64,000 bases of DNA from the NCBI RefSeq assembly GCF_000785535.1, contig NZ_CP007595.1:2502439-2566438 (forward strand). The letters are read 5' to 3'. Of the stretch, positions 1-8,027 are shown piece by piece. Under the pieces are notes generated by a model that saw only the letters and a list, made by a program, of their open reading frames with translations, was not told where the DNA came from and searched no databases. A program made the position numbers and the translations under genes. The stretch's first letter is position 1. Every line of letters starts with the position of its first letter. The DNA is from Arthrobacter sp. PAMC 25486. Its GTDB lineage: Bacteria > Actinomycetota > Actinomycetes > Actinomycetales > Micrococcaceae.

Positions 1-1379
1 ACCAGGCCAGCCTTGAAGATCTCGAGTTGGCGGTCCAGGCTGCCAGCGCGGCATTCCCGGCATGGTCGCGACTGACTCCCGGCGAGCGCTCCGGCCACCT
101 CCTGAAGTTTGCTTTGGCGCTTGCGGCCCGCGCTGGCGAATTGGCAGATGTGGAGACTGCACAAACCGGCAAGACGGTGCGCATGTCCCACAACTTTGAT
201 GTTCCCGGAACCATCGACAATGTGAACTTCTTTGCCGGTGCAGCCCGGAATATCCAGGGGCTTGCCGCTGGTGACTACGCCGGAAACTCCACCTCGATGA
301 TCCGCCGCGAGGCCATCGGCGTGGTGGGTTCCATCGCGCCGTGGAACTATCCGCTGCAGATGGCAGCCTGGAAGGTTTTGCCGGCCATCGCCGCCGGAAA
401 CACCGTTGTGCTCAAACCCAGCGAGATCACCCCAGGGACGTCCCTGCTCTTTGCCGAGATCGCCACCGAGGCAGGGATCCCGGCTGGTGTCATCAACGTT
501 TTGGTAGGACCCGGCCGCACCGTGGGCGAGGCACTCATTAGGCACCCGTTGGTGCAGATGTGTTCCTTTACAGGTTCCACAAGCGTTGGCCGCCATGTCA
601 TGTCCATGGCTGCTGAGTCAGGCAAACGTGTCCATCTGGAGCTCGGCGGCAAGGCTCCGTTCATTGTCTTTAAAGATGCTGATGTGGAAGCCGCAGCACA
701 CGGTGCAGTGGCGGCTTCAACCATCAATGCAGGCCAAGACTGCACGGCGGCCACACGCGCCTATGTGCATTCCTCCGTGTTTGACAAGTTCACGGCCCGG
801 GTTGCGGGACTTATGAATACCATGGTGGTTGGCAACCCTCTGCTGGAGGACACCGACATGGGATCGCTGGTCTCAGAAAACCACCGCTCCAAGGTCGCCT
901 CTATGGTGGAACGCGCGGTGGCTTCAGGTGCCACGGCGCTGGCCGGCGGTCTCGCCCCTGAGCTGCCAGGCGCCTTCTTCCGTCCAACGTTAATTGTGGG
1001 CGCAGCCCAAGATAGCGAAATTGTGCAGGAAGAAATCTTCGGCCCTGTACTTGTTGCGCTGCCCTTCGAAACAGATGATGAGGCCATCGCGTTGGCCAAC
1101 GACACCCCCTTCGGCCTTGCCGCCTCGGCTTGGACCAGCAGCGTCACCTTGGCTATGCGTGCCGCCGCCGAAATCGAGGCCGGCTGTGTGTGGATCAATG
1201 AACACATTCCGATTGTTTCGGAGATGCCACACGGCGGGTACAAGTCCTCTGGCTTTGGCAACGACATGAGCTCGTATTCTTTCGAGGAGTACACGAATAT
1301 CAAACACGTGCTGATTTCCCATGACACCGCTGCACACAAGGACTGGCAGGACACGGTCTTCAAGCACCGCGCCGACTAA
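1..1379 (+). CDS. Aldehyde dehydrogenase, 5'-truncated by window edge (gamma-aminobutyraldehyde dehydrogenase-like)
   Basis: NAD(P)-dependent oxidation of an aldehyde to its acid in the cytoplasm. The open frame runs from base 3 without a stop, so the true start lies before the window; the TTG at 27 is internal. Visible ALDH landmarks are the PWNYP segment, the KPSEITP cofactor loop, the general-base Glu in LELGGKAPF and the nucleophilic Cys in NAGQDCTAATR. The early segment around ETAQTGK, and the neighbouring flavin amine oxidase at 3557-4960, suggest a role after amine oxidation, for example 4-aminobutanal to GABA. The exact substrate is inferred. A bidirectional terminator follows the stop. 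Confidence 0.9.
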   Translation, partial: QASLEDLELAVQAASAAFPAWSRLTPGERSGHLLKFALALAARAGELADVETAQTGKTVRMSHNFDVPGTIDNVNFFAGAARNIQGLAAGDYAGNSTSMIRREAIGVVGSIAPWNYPLQMAAWKVLPAIAAGNTVVLKPSEITPGTSLLFAEIATEAGIPAGVINVLVGPGRTVGEALIRHPLVQMCSFTGSTSVGRHVMSMAAESGKRVHLELGGKAPFIVFKDADVEAAAHGAVAASTINAGQDCTAATRAYVHSSVFDKFTARVAGLMNTMVVGNPLLEDTDMGSLVSENHRSKVASMVERAVASGATALAGGLAPELPGAFFRPTLIVGAAQDSEIVQEEIFGPVLVALPFETDDEAIALANDTPFGLAASAWTSSVTLAMRAAAEIEAGCVWINEHIPIVSEMPHGGYKSSGFGNDMSSYSFEEYTNIKHVLISHDTAAHKDWQDTVFKHRAD

Positions 1380-1395
1380 CCTTCAAAAAAAGTAA

Positions 1396-1453
1396 CCCGC
1401 AGAAATCGCCGAGAATTCCACGAAATCGTTGAATTCTCGTCGTTTTCTGCGGG
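1396..1453. terminator. Bidirectional intrinsic terminator between convergent genes
   Basis: Inverted repeat with 23-base arms (1396-1418 and 1431-1453, 21 of 23 pairs) and a 12-base loop. An A-run at 1385-1391 and a T-run at 1457-1461 give a U-tract in both directions. It sits between the ALDH gene (plus) and the small gene on the minus strand. Confidence 0.8.
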
Positions 1454-1482
1454 GCAGTTTTTGAAGCGGCGCTAACGGCGGG

Positions 1483-1713
1483 TCAGTGTTCCTCAGCCGG
1501 CTGCTCGTCCTTGCGGATTGCATAATGGTGGCCATCTGAATCAGTGCGCTCGTCATAGTGCGACAGTTGCTCATCGCTGCTGTCTTCACTGTCGTCATGG
1601 CGATGCACCACGGGGGAATCCATGTCGCCTTGATCAGCTGGTCCAAAGACGTGCTGAAACTTGTCGGTGGCATGCATGAATTTATCCACAAACTTTTCAC
1701 CGCTCGTCATCAT
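1483..1713 (-). CDS. Small acidic hypothetical protein
   Basis: A 76-residue cytosolic protein, function unknown. It is rich in Asp, Glu and His, particularly in the second half (HRHDDSEDSSDE), with no membrane segment or signal peptide. The ATG at 1713 (or the next at 1710) lies after a GGAGAGGGGG ribosome site, better than the GTG at 1719. It converges on the ALDH gene across a strong shared terminator, which supports a real transcription unit. I recognise no family. Confidence 0.55.
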   Translation of the reverse strand: MMTSGEKFVDKFMHATDKFQHVFGPADQGDMDSPVVHRHDDSEDSSDEQLSHYDERTDSDGHHYAIRKDEQPAEEH

Positions 1714-1799
1714 CAACACCCCCTCTCCACAGGAGAACCTTGTGTGCGAGATTCCTTCAGCTTACGCCTGAAAGAGGGCAAAGGCACGGTCCCGCAGGG

Positions 1800-2024
1800 T
1801 TAGCGCAGCGATTGGTCATTCGGGTCCTTCGGGACGAGATAGGTGCTGCCATCTGCCCGGGTGACAGTGGTGAAAGCATCCGTCGCTGCCTGTTGGCTGA
1901 CAAGCAGCGCCTTGTTCTCGGGCGTCATTTCATGATCCAGCGGGCTGCTGCTGGCAGGGCCAAGAATGTAACGCAGGTGTCCGGTAAAACGCATTAACCG
2001 TTGGGCTGGATTCATCTTCGGCAT
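1800..2024 (-). CDS. Small conserved hypothetical protein divergent from marR
   Basis: A 74-residue protein with a basic N-terminus (MPKMNPAQRLMRF) and an unstructured C-terminus; function unknown. It is transcribed divergently from the MarR gene at 2132, so the MarR operator at 2096-2115 probably controls both. A second, frameshifted copy lies at about 5274-5494, again divergent from a marR remnant. The pair therefore behaves as a cassette, and conservation of reading frame between copies argues that this is a real gene. Confidence 0.65.
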   Translation of the reverse strand: MPKMNPAQRLMRFTGHLRYILGPASSSPLDHEMTPENKALLVSQQAATDAFTTVTRADGSTYLVPKDPNDQSLR

Positions 2025-2095
2025 GGCTGCAATCCTTGTGGGGCGGGGGTGGAGAACACCCGGGTGATCATGTCAATAATATCCATAGTACCCTG

Positions 2096-2115
2096 TTAGT
2101 TAGTGCACTAACTAA
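2096..2115. promoter_or_regulatory. Perfect 20-bp palindrome, probable MarR operator
   Basis: A perfect palindrome made of TTAGTTAG, TGCA, CTAACTAA lies 16 bases before the marR start and within the divergent intergenic region. Size, symmetry and AT-richness fit MarR-family operators, which usually autoregulate and control a divergent gene. Confidence 0.7.
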
Positions 2116-2131
2116 ATGAGGGAGCGTGTCC

Positions 2132-2581
2132 GTGAGCACCATTGAGAACGACCTGCTGCTTGAGCGCCAACTGTGCTTTGGCCTCAGCGTGGCCTCACGC
2201 AGCGTCATCGCCGCCTACAAACCCGTGCTGACGGCACTGTCGCTAACCCACCCCCAATACCTGGTGATGTTGGCATTGTGGGAAGAGGCGCCGCGCCGCG
2301 TCAAGGACATCGGCAGCGCCTTGTTGCTGGAATCGGCCACGCTTTCCCCACTCCTGAAGCGCCTTGAGACCCTGGGATACGTCACCCGAACCAAGGATGC
2401 CACCGACGAGCGCGCCCTCGCCGTCGACCTCACACCCGAAGGCGCCGCGCTGCGCCAGCAGGCACTGTCCGTCCCCGGCACCATGATGGCCAGGCTGGGC
2501 CTTGACCGCGAAGGCGCCATGGCCCTGCACACCAGCATGATGGCCCTTATTGACGCAGCCACCCACGCCGATGACCGATAA
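2132..2581 (+). CDS. MarR-family transcriptional regulator
   Basis: A 149-residue winged-helix repressor. The central region RRVKDIGSALLLESATLSPLLKRLE is the helix-turn-helix, followed by the wing with the family signature around DERALAVDLT. The GTG at 2132 is chosen because a GGAG site at 2121-2124 has good spacing to it, whereas the upstream GTG at 2126 almost touches that site. It is divergent from the small gene at 1800-2024, with a perfect palindromic operator between. MarR proteins of the OhrR/MarR type often sense oxidants or phenolic compounds; the ligand is unknown here. A degenerate second copy lies at 5525-5793. Confidence 0.88.
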   Translation: MSTIENDLLLERQLCFGLSVASRSVIAAYKPVLTALSLTHPQYLVMLALWEEAPRRVKDIGSALLLESATLSPLLKRLETLGYVTRTKDATDERALAVDLTPEGAALRQQALSVPGTMMARLGLDREGAMALHTSMMALIDAATHADDR

Positions 2582-2607
2582 CTAACGATTTCACGAAGGG
2601 GGCCTAG

Positions 2608-3047
2608 TGCGTGTCTCCTAATGTGACGGCGGCGCTCCAGATGACGACGGCTTGGAGGACGGCTGCAGCTCGGTAGACGACCGCGAGTTTGTCGTAGCGG
2701 GTGGCCAGGGAACGCCATTGCTTGAGGGTGTTGAAGCTGCGTTCGACGACGTTTCGGCGTTTGTATGCTTCTTTGTCGTAGCTGACAGGACGGCCGCAGG
2801 CGGATCCTTTACGTTTGCGGTTGGCTTTCTGGTCTTCCTTTTCCGAAATGACGCATTGAATGCCTCGGTCACGCCAATAGGCCCGGTTTGCCTTGGAGGA
2901 GTAGGCTTTGTCGGCCATGCCCCGCACAGGCCGGGTCCGGGTTTGCCTTGACCCGGCCTGACGCACCTGCACTGCTTCAAAGAGGTTTTCAAACATGGGC
3001 GAATCACCGGCCTGCCCAGGGCCCCGCAGAATCACCAGGGGCCGCAT
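2608..3047 (-). CDS. IS5-family transposase, C-terminal frame
   Basis: The second half of the transposase, in a different frame from the 5' part. It carries the second catalytic Asp in GMADKAYSSK and the catalytic Glu in RRNVVERSFNTLKQWR, completing the DDE triad. Coding similarity actually begins upstream of the ATG at 3047 (HAIGKSRGGLTTKIHS on the same frame), so this ATG is probably not a true start and the product is expected as a frameshifted fusion with the first half. The open frame reads on into the target-site duplication at 2604. Confidence 0.72.
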
Positions 3048-3123
3048 GTTTCCGTCCTCGAGGGAGTGAATCTTCGTCGTCAGCCCGCCGCGGGACTTCC
3101 CAATCGCATGGTCGCAGGGCTCA

Positions 3124-3510
3124 TCAAGCTGATTCTTGTAATTCGACAGTTCCCCCTGTGTGGCGGGCCATGTTGCTGCCGTGCTGGTGGACCCGGTTGA
3201 CAGTCGAGTCCACTGACACCTCCCAGTTGATCAGCTCGGCAGTGTCTGCTTGGGTCAGCAGCACAGCCAGCACCTGGCCCCAGGTCCCGTCCAGGCTGTA
3301 GCGGCGGTGGCGTTTCCAAACAGACTGCCAGGGACCGAAACGCTCGGGCAAGTCTCGCCAGGGAATCCCGGGCCGGTACCGGTAAATGATCCCCTCCGTC
3401 GTCAGGCGGTGATCGTTGAACGGTCTGCCTGCCTTCCCGGTGGGCTGGGGCATGAACGGCACGATCAACTCCCCTTGAAAGTTCGAGAGCACGGCGTATC
3501 GAGATTTCAC
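3124..3510 (-). CDS. IS5-family transposase, N-terminal frame
   Basis: A 128-residue first part of a DDE transposase. It starts shortly inside the right inverted repeat and has the family's N-terminal DNA-binding region with RYRPGIPWRDLPERFG, then the first catalytic Asp in VSVDSTVNRVHQH. The frame ends at a TGA after VELQESA, while homologous coding sequence continues in the +1 frame through HAIGKSRGGLTTKIH. Many IS5 elements make the full enzyme by programmed frameshifting; a G-run lies just before the frame change (near 3150). A simple disabling mutation is equally possible. Confidence 0.75.
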   Translation of the reverse strand: MKSRYAVLSNFQGELIVPFMPQPTGKAGRPFNDHRLTTEGIIYRYRPGIPWRDLPERFGPWQSVWKRHRRYSLDGTWGQVLAVLLTQADTAELINWEVSVDSTVNRVHQHGSNMARHTGGTVELQESA

Positions 3511-3556
3511 CTGAAAATCATCTCAAAAGAATGACAACGCCATTAGGAGACACGCC

Positions 3557-4960
3557 CTAGGCCTTCGCTTGCAATGCCGCCAGCACCTGCCCGGCCGCAG
3601 CGATCCCGGAATCGCGCGAGCTGTGGATAGTGCTCGTCGTCATGCCGGCCCAAAAGATGACGTCGCGCAGGGGATCGTGCAAGCCTTTGTGTTGCGAGAA
3701 CGGTCCAGGGTAGGCCCCGAGTGCAAACTCGTCCTTTGACCAATCGTAGGTGGAGGCGGTCTTGAACTGCAGGCCCTGGTCGCCGGCAATTCCCCTGACA
3801 GTGTCGAGAGAGGCCAGGTGGCGCTGGTCCTCGGGGAGCTCCAGCAATTCCCGGGCCGCATCGCCGGTGGCCCAGGAAACCAGCACTTGCCCCGTGTAGC
3901 CGGGCGAGCCAGACGAGGCGTTCCAAATGACCGGCGGCAGGGCATCGTAAGTTTCCATCAGATCCCATTCTTCCGGCACCGCCGGCTGTTCAAACTCCAG
4001 CAGCCCCTTGAATACCGGCAGGTAGACGATATTCTCGAAGCTCTTGGTACGCTCGGCTGGCAGGGGCGGGTTGAAGGTGATGCCACCGTTTTGCAGGACG
4101 CCTCCGGGCAGTGCGATGACAACGCTTCTGCCCTCCCACGTTTCACCGCCGGCTTGCACGCTGACACCCTTCTCCGTGTAGTCAATCTGTTGCACGCGGG
4201 TACTCAGTTCAATGTCGATCCCAGCCTTCAACGGATCAAGAATCTGCTTGTATCCGCCCAAGACGCGGTAGTCGCCATAGCCGTCGTCGGGCAACATGCC
4301 GGCGGGTGGGGCATCCAGCGCCTCTTGCAGGTCCTCAACCATGAACTTGGCCGGAAGGGCCTCAAATTGTTCGCTGTCCACCTCGATCACCAGAAGCGAG
4401 AGCGGATAATTGGAACGCCTGATGCCCAACTTTTCCATGTAGTCTCTGGCGGTTTCTGTGGCGGAGGGTTCCGGCAGCGGGTTAGGGACTGCGGGTTTGC
4501 CCTCAGGGAACGTATAGAACTCCCACGTGGCCTGGTCTACCCAGACGCCAGAGGTATTGAAACGGGACACCGACTTTGCCCATTTACGGGTTTTTAGCCC
4601 ACTCTCTTCCACAAGTCCCCAGGTTGAGACGTCCGAGCCGTGAATAAGCTCGCCACCACGCTCCACCGGGATCCCCATACTGGTGGTGTCGGTCCACATG
4701 CGACCGCCAATGCGGTCACGGGCTTCCAACACGACGACGTTCTTGCCGGCGTTGGCAAGCTCGCGAGCTGCACCAAGACCTGAGACGCCGGCGCCAATGA
4801 CGATCGCGTCCCAGAGGGCCCCACCCTTCCCGGCTTCGCCGCCCTTAGGCGCCGGGGCACATCCGGCCAAAGCGAGTCCGGCCAGGGAAATCAGGCCCGT
4901 GCCTGAAATGAGCAATCGGCGCCGACTTGGCCGTGGCTGGCCCATGGAATTGCTGTTCAT
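3557..4960 (-). CDS. Flavin monoamine oxidase family protein, Tat-exported lipoprotein
   Basis: A 467-residue FAD-dependent amine oxidase (amine to aldehyde, ammonia and peroxide). The N-terminus has a twin-arginine motif (SRRRLLIS), a hydrophobic stretch and a lipobox LAGC at about residue 34, so it is predicted to be exported folded and membrane-anchored. The dinucleotide-binding fold follows at about residues 50-80 (GAGVSGLG, then LEARDRIGGR). The ATG at 4960 has a GGAGGA site 8 bases upstream. The IS element abuts the stop codon. The nearby aldehyde dehydrogenase could oxidise the product, although the oxidase is probably extracytoplasmic. The amine substrate is unknown. Confidence 0.88.
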   Translation of the reverse strand: MNSNSMGQPRPSRRRLLISGTGLISLAGLALAGCAPAPKGGEAGKGGALWDAIVIGAGVSGLGAARELANAGKNVVVLEARDRIGGRMWTDTTSMGIPVERGGELIHGSDVSTWGLVEESGLKTRKWAKSVSRFNTSGVWVDQATWEFYTFPEGKPAVPNPLPEPSATETARDYMEKLGIRRSNYPLSLLVIEVDSEQFEALPAKFMVEDLQEALDAPPAGMLPDDGYGDYRVLGGYKQILDPLKAGIDIELSTRVQQIDYTEKGVSVQAGGETWEGRSVVIALPGGVLQNGGITFNPPLPAERTKSFENIVYLPVFKGLLEFEQPAVPEEWDLMETYDALPPVIWNASSGSPGYTGQVLVSWATGDAARELLELPEDQRHLASLDTVRGIAGDQGLQFKTASTYDWSKDEFALGAYPGPFSQHKGLHDPLRDVIFWAGMTTSTIHSSRDSGIAAAGQVLAALQAKA

Positions 4961-5273
4961 CGTTGAAGTCCTCCACTGTCTTATGGCCCGCTGAGCCGGG
5001 CCACGCCGCGATCAGGCGGCAGCCTCATAGACACAAGTATTGAACATGAATGTGATTAATACAACAGATTTATATAATTCTTCTTGTTAGAAGAACAAAT
5101 AGTTAGTTTGGTACTTGCGAATTTATCAAAGCCACAAGACTCCTGCGCAGCCAAACACCGCCGCCTGTGTCCGGCGTCGAAAATTCGCTAATATAGCGCC
5201 CCTCCTGACGGCCTGGGCGAAGAAAACTGCGGTAGACACGAAAAAGCATGGGCGTCCCAAGTGCTGGGATAGA
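4961..5273. other. AT-rich gene-free stretch upstream of the amine oxidase
   Basis: No credible gene. It is markedly AT-rich at 5040-5110 and holds the inverted repeat TTGTT-agaag-AACAA at 5084-5098, overlapping TTCTTC/GAAGAA arms at 5078-5095, and a TATAAT at 5073-5078. These are plausible promoter and operator parts for the amine oxidase, possibly bound by the nearby MarR. Confidence 0.4.
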
Positions 5274-5494
5274 GCGGGGACCGGCCATTCGGGCTCGTCG
5301 GGACCAGGTAGGTGCTGCCGTCCGTCCTGGCGACGGTCACAAACGCCTCGATCACCGCCTGTTGGGACACCAGGAGCTTCTTCGTTTTCGGGAGTCAACT
5401 CACGGTCCAGTGAGCCGCTGCTAGCGGGACCCAAAACGTAGCGGAGGTGGCCGATGAAGCGCATCAACCGTTGGGCAGGATTCCTCTTCGGCAT
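5274..5494 (-). pseudogene. Decayed copy of the small protein at 1800-2024
   Basis: The first 35 or so residues match the intact copy closely (MPKRNPAQRLMRFIGHLRYV), then an extra base near 5385 shifts the frame. After the shift the match resumes (VSQQAVIEAFVT, then DGSTYLVP). The ancestral stop codon is also lost at the 3' end. It is truncated and very likely non-functional. Confidence 0.75.
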
Positions 5495-5524
5495 GGTTAC
5501 ATCATTCGTGGAGCGGGGGTGTGC

Positions 5525-5793
5525 GGCACCCCGCAGGGTCAAGGACATTGGCAGCGCTCTGCTGCTGGAATCAGCCTCCCTCTCTTCACCGCTCAAGCGT
5601 CTCGAGTCGCTCGGCTACCTCACCCTCACGAAGGACACCGCCGGCGAGCGCGCCCTGGCCATTGAGCTCACCTCTGCCGGTGCCGGGGACCACTGTGGCT
5701 CGGCTCGGCATGGACCGTGACGGCACCATGGCCCTGCACCACAGCATGATGGCCCTGATCGATACCGTCACCCATGCGAACGACGACGTGAAG
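5525..5793 (+). pseudogene. Decayed MarR copy lacking its N-terminal third
   Basis: This matches the intact MarR at 2132-2581 from about residue 52 (RRVKDIGSALLLES) onward. The start, the first 50 or so codons and the whole divergent promoter/operator have been deleted: only about 30 bases separate it from the small-protein start, against about 260 in the intact cassette. A second deletion near 5690 shifts the frame, and the match continues out of frame as TVARLGMDRDGTMALHHS. Confidence 0.78.
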
Positions 5794-5887
5794 CCGCCTG
5801 CCGCCACACTGCCCCGTGCGGATGCGCAGCCTGTTCCCGCACCACTTCCGGCCCGGCCGGTGGATTACATGGCGGATAATTGAAGGC

Positions 5888-6826
5888 ATGATCCCCGCAC
5901 CGCATTCCCTGGCGCAGGATGCGTGGCAGGCCCAGGCCGCCGCACACCACGCCCGGGTCGACCGCTATGCCACCCCGTACTTGGCCCGCCGCTCGTCCAA
6001 CCAAAAGCATCCCGTGGAGGACTTCCTCTTCACCTACTACACGCAGAAACCGGGCCAGCTCTCGCGCTGGCACCCCGGCGCCGGCGTAGTATTGACCGGC
6101 GCTGCCGCGCTCGAGCGCCTTGGCTGGAAGTTTTACAAGGAAGCGGACGACGGCGAACGCACACGAAGCGGGGCACCTCGCCAAGGTCCCGCCGTCGTGC
6201 TTGATCGGCAAAAGTTTCTGTCCGATCGCAAAGATGCCGTGGATTTCGCCGCCATTATTCTGGGCCGAACAGCTGCCCGGCCGGCGCAATTCGGCTGTTT
6301 TGGACTGCACGAATGGGCCATGGTCTACAAGCAGGATGCCAACGAAGTCAGGCACGAATACCTGGAGTTGCGCCTGGGGCCTGAGGGCACGGACCAGGTG
6401 GTTGAGGAGAGCCGGATACGCTGCACGCACTTTGATGCGTACCGTTTTTACACTCCGCAGGCGTCCGGTCTCAATGAGTTGCGTCCCACGCGGGAGAATC
6501 AGCGCGACATGGAACAGCCTGGCTGCCTGCACGCGAACATGGACCTGTACAAGTGGGCGTACAAGCTCTCGCCTGCGCTGCCCAGTGAGCTCGTCATGGA
6601 TTGTTTTGAGCTGTCGTGGCGCATCCGAGCCATGGACATGCAGGCCTCACCGTACGATCTCGCAGAGTGGGGGTACCCGCCGATTCGCATTGAGACCGTC
6701 TCCGGCAAGGCCGATTACGTTGCGGCACAACGTGGCTTCAGCGCGGAGGCTGCCGTGCTGCGCGACCGCCTGCGCTCTGCCGTCCACGCACTGACGTCCG
6801 ACGCCGCAGCACCTTCCGGGGTGTAA
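5888..6826 (+). CDS. Conserved actinobacterial protein, often labelled 3-methyladenine DNA glycosylase
   Basis: A 312-residue soluble protein. Segments such as HPVEDFLFTYY and LSRWHPGAG are typical of an actinobacterial family that databases commonly call 3-methyladenine DNA glycosylase. I see no helix-hairpin-helix or other glycosylase signature, so that name should be treated as unproven. The ATG at 5888 follows a GAAGG site, though the spacing is tight. It stands alone, between the decayed marR copy and a strong terminator. Confidence 0.75.
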   Translation: MIPAPHSLAQDAWQAQAAAHHARVDRYATPYLARRSSNQKHPVEDFLFTYYTQKPGQLSRWHPGAGVVLTGAAALERLGWKFYKEADDGERTRSGAPRQGPAVVLDRQKFLSDRKDAVDFAAIILGRTAARPAQFGCFGLHEWAMVYKQDANEVRHEYLELRLGPEGTDQVVEESRIRCTHFDAYRFYTPQASGLNELRPTRENQRDMEQPGCLHANMDLYKWAYKLSPALPSELVMDCFELSWRIRAMDMQASPYDLAEWGYPPIRIETVSGKADYVAAQRGFSAEAAVLRDRLRSAVHALTSDAAAPSGV

Positions 6827-6828
6827 TG

Positions 6829-6867
6829 GCGAACGCCGCAGCATTGAGTGCTGCGGCGTTCGCATTT
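6829..6867 (+). terminator. Strong intrinsic terminator, nested in a wider inverted repeat
   Basis: Perfect 15-bp stem (6829-6843 with 6849-6863), 5-base loop, then ATTTT. A second 15-bp inverted repeat surrounds it: GCAGCACCTTCCGGG at 6806-6820 and its complement at 6872-6886. Hairpins can therefore form at two scales. Confidence 0.85.
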
Positions 6868-6896
6868 TAAGCCCGGAAGGTGCTGCCGCGTTTGAA

Positions 6897-7880
6897 TCAG
6901 CGGGTGAGGAACGCGGCGAGCTGGGGTGCCAGGCGATCGGCCATCAGTGCGTAGCCGGCCGTATCCGGGTGGAGGGTGTCGGGCAATCGCTCGAGCGCTT
7001 CCTGCCCGGTCAGCACCGCTGCGCCGTCAATGACATGCAGCCGACTGTCGCCCTGTTCCTGCATTGTGGCGATAACTTGGGCCGTGGCGCGGCGGTAGTC
7101 GGCAAGCGTCCAGCCCACGTCATTGACCTTCCCCTCGCGGGGCAGTGACAGCACCGGGGTGATGACGACGATCGGGACCTCCGGGTGGGCTGCCCGGACG
7201 TTCTTGATGAATCCCTGCAGGGCCGGGCCGTAGCTGCGCTCGGAAAACACGGCAGCGTTGTAGCTGTTGATGCCAACACACAGGGAAATGATGTCGACGG
7301 GAGTTTGGGCGATGGTATCCGCCACAATCGGATCCAGCTGGCATTCACCAGCCAACCCCAGGTTGCCCAGCTGCCATCCGTTGCGGACCGCAACCAGTGC
7401 AGGCCAGGTTTGCGTGGGCCCGTCGGCCTGCTGGCAATGGGTGATCGAGCTGCCATAGGTGATCCACCGCGGACCCTGCCCGACGGCGGAGGTGACCCCG
7501 GCGCCGTCGAACCTTGCCTCCTGCAGGCGAAAGTCGCCAAAGTGCGGCAGCCACAGCTCCACCAAAGAGCCCGTTTCCAGGTTCTCCATAACTATTTCGT
7601 GGCGGTGCGCCCCGGTGGCTGGCAGACGATGGCTAAGCTCACCATTGACGAGGACGTCGTAGGGTGCACAGTCCTGCGCACCCGCACCGGCAATGGTGAG
7701 TGTCCCTCCGCTGCTGCGCCAGGAAGCCCGGATGCCGGCGGCCATGGCGGCGCGGTTAGCCAGGCCATCGGTGAACGGTGGCAGATATCTGGTGGGATCC
7801 AACCGCTCAAACCGCTGTGCACCATCCTCTTCGTACTGGATGGAGAACATTCCGGACCACTGTGCAGCAACTGAAACCAT
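6897..7880 (-). CDS. SGNH/GDSL-type esterase, two-domain
   Basis: A 327-residue hydrolase. An N-terminal beta-type domain of about 130 residues precedes an SGNH esterase domain with nucleophile Ser in ITYGSSITHC, Gly in GLAGECQ, Asn in VGINSYN and the Asp/His pair in DTLHPDTAGY. No signal peptide is apparent, so it probably works in the cytoplasm. It lies directly downstream of a sialidase on the same strand, which makes O-acetyl removal from sialic acid or another sugar a reasonable inference, although a terminator-like hairpin (7933-7975) separates them. The ATG at 7880 has an AGGAT site. Confidence 0.82.
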   Translation of the reverse strand: MVSVAAQWSGMFSIQYEEDGAQRFERLDPTRYLPPFTDGLANRAAMAAGIRASWRSSGGTLTIAGAGAQDCAPYDVLVNGELSHRLPATGAHRHEIVMENLETGSLVELWLPHFGDFRLQEARFDGAGVTSAVGQGPRWITYGSSITHCQQADGPTQTWPALVAVRNGWQLGNLGLAGECQLDPIVADTIAQTPVDIISLCVGINSYNAAVFSERSYGPALQGFIKNVRAAHPEVPIVVITPVLSLPREGKVNDVGWTLADYRRATAQVIATMQEQGDSRLHVIDGAAVLTGQEALERLPDTLHPDTAGYALMADRLAPQLAAFLTR

Positions 7881-7932
7881 CGTTAAATCCTATCCGGCAT
7901 CGAAGCGACGAACCCGCCCGGCAGTTAGATAA

Positions 7933-7975
7933 GAGGAGTGGGGAAGGCGGCATTGGCCACCTCCCCCACTCCCCT
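7933..7975 (-). terminator. Intrinsic terminator of the sialidase gene
   Basis: GC-rich inverted repeat with arms of about 18 bases, short loop and a modest T-rich tail (TCTTAT) in the minus direction, 53 bases after the sialidase stop codon. Confidence 0.65.
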
Positions 7976-8027
7976 TGTTGTTACCTCGGCCTGGCGTTCA
8001 CGACGCCGGCCTCAGCATTAACTTCTG

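Larger units (their letters stand above)
2604..3560. mobile_element. IS5-family insertion sequence with CTAG target duplication
   Basis: The element occupies about 2608-3556 (949 bp). Its imperfect terminal inverted repeats begin TGCGTGTCTCCTAATG (left) and GGCGTGTCTCCTAATG (right, reversed). The tetranucleotide CTAG occurs directly outside both ends (2604-2607 and 3557-3560), the expected short target duplication. It carries one transposase in two reading frames on the minus strand. The right-hand CTAG supplies the stop codon of the amine oxidase gene, so insertion landed exactly at that gene's end without truncating it. Confidence 0.88.
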
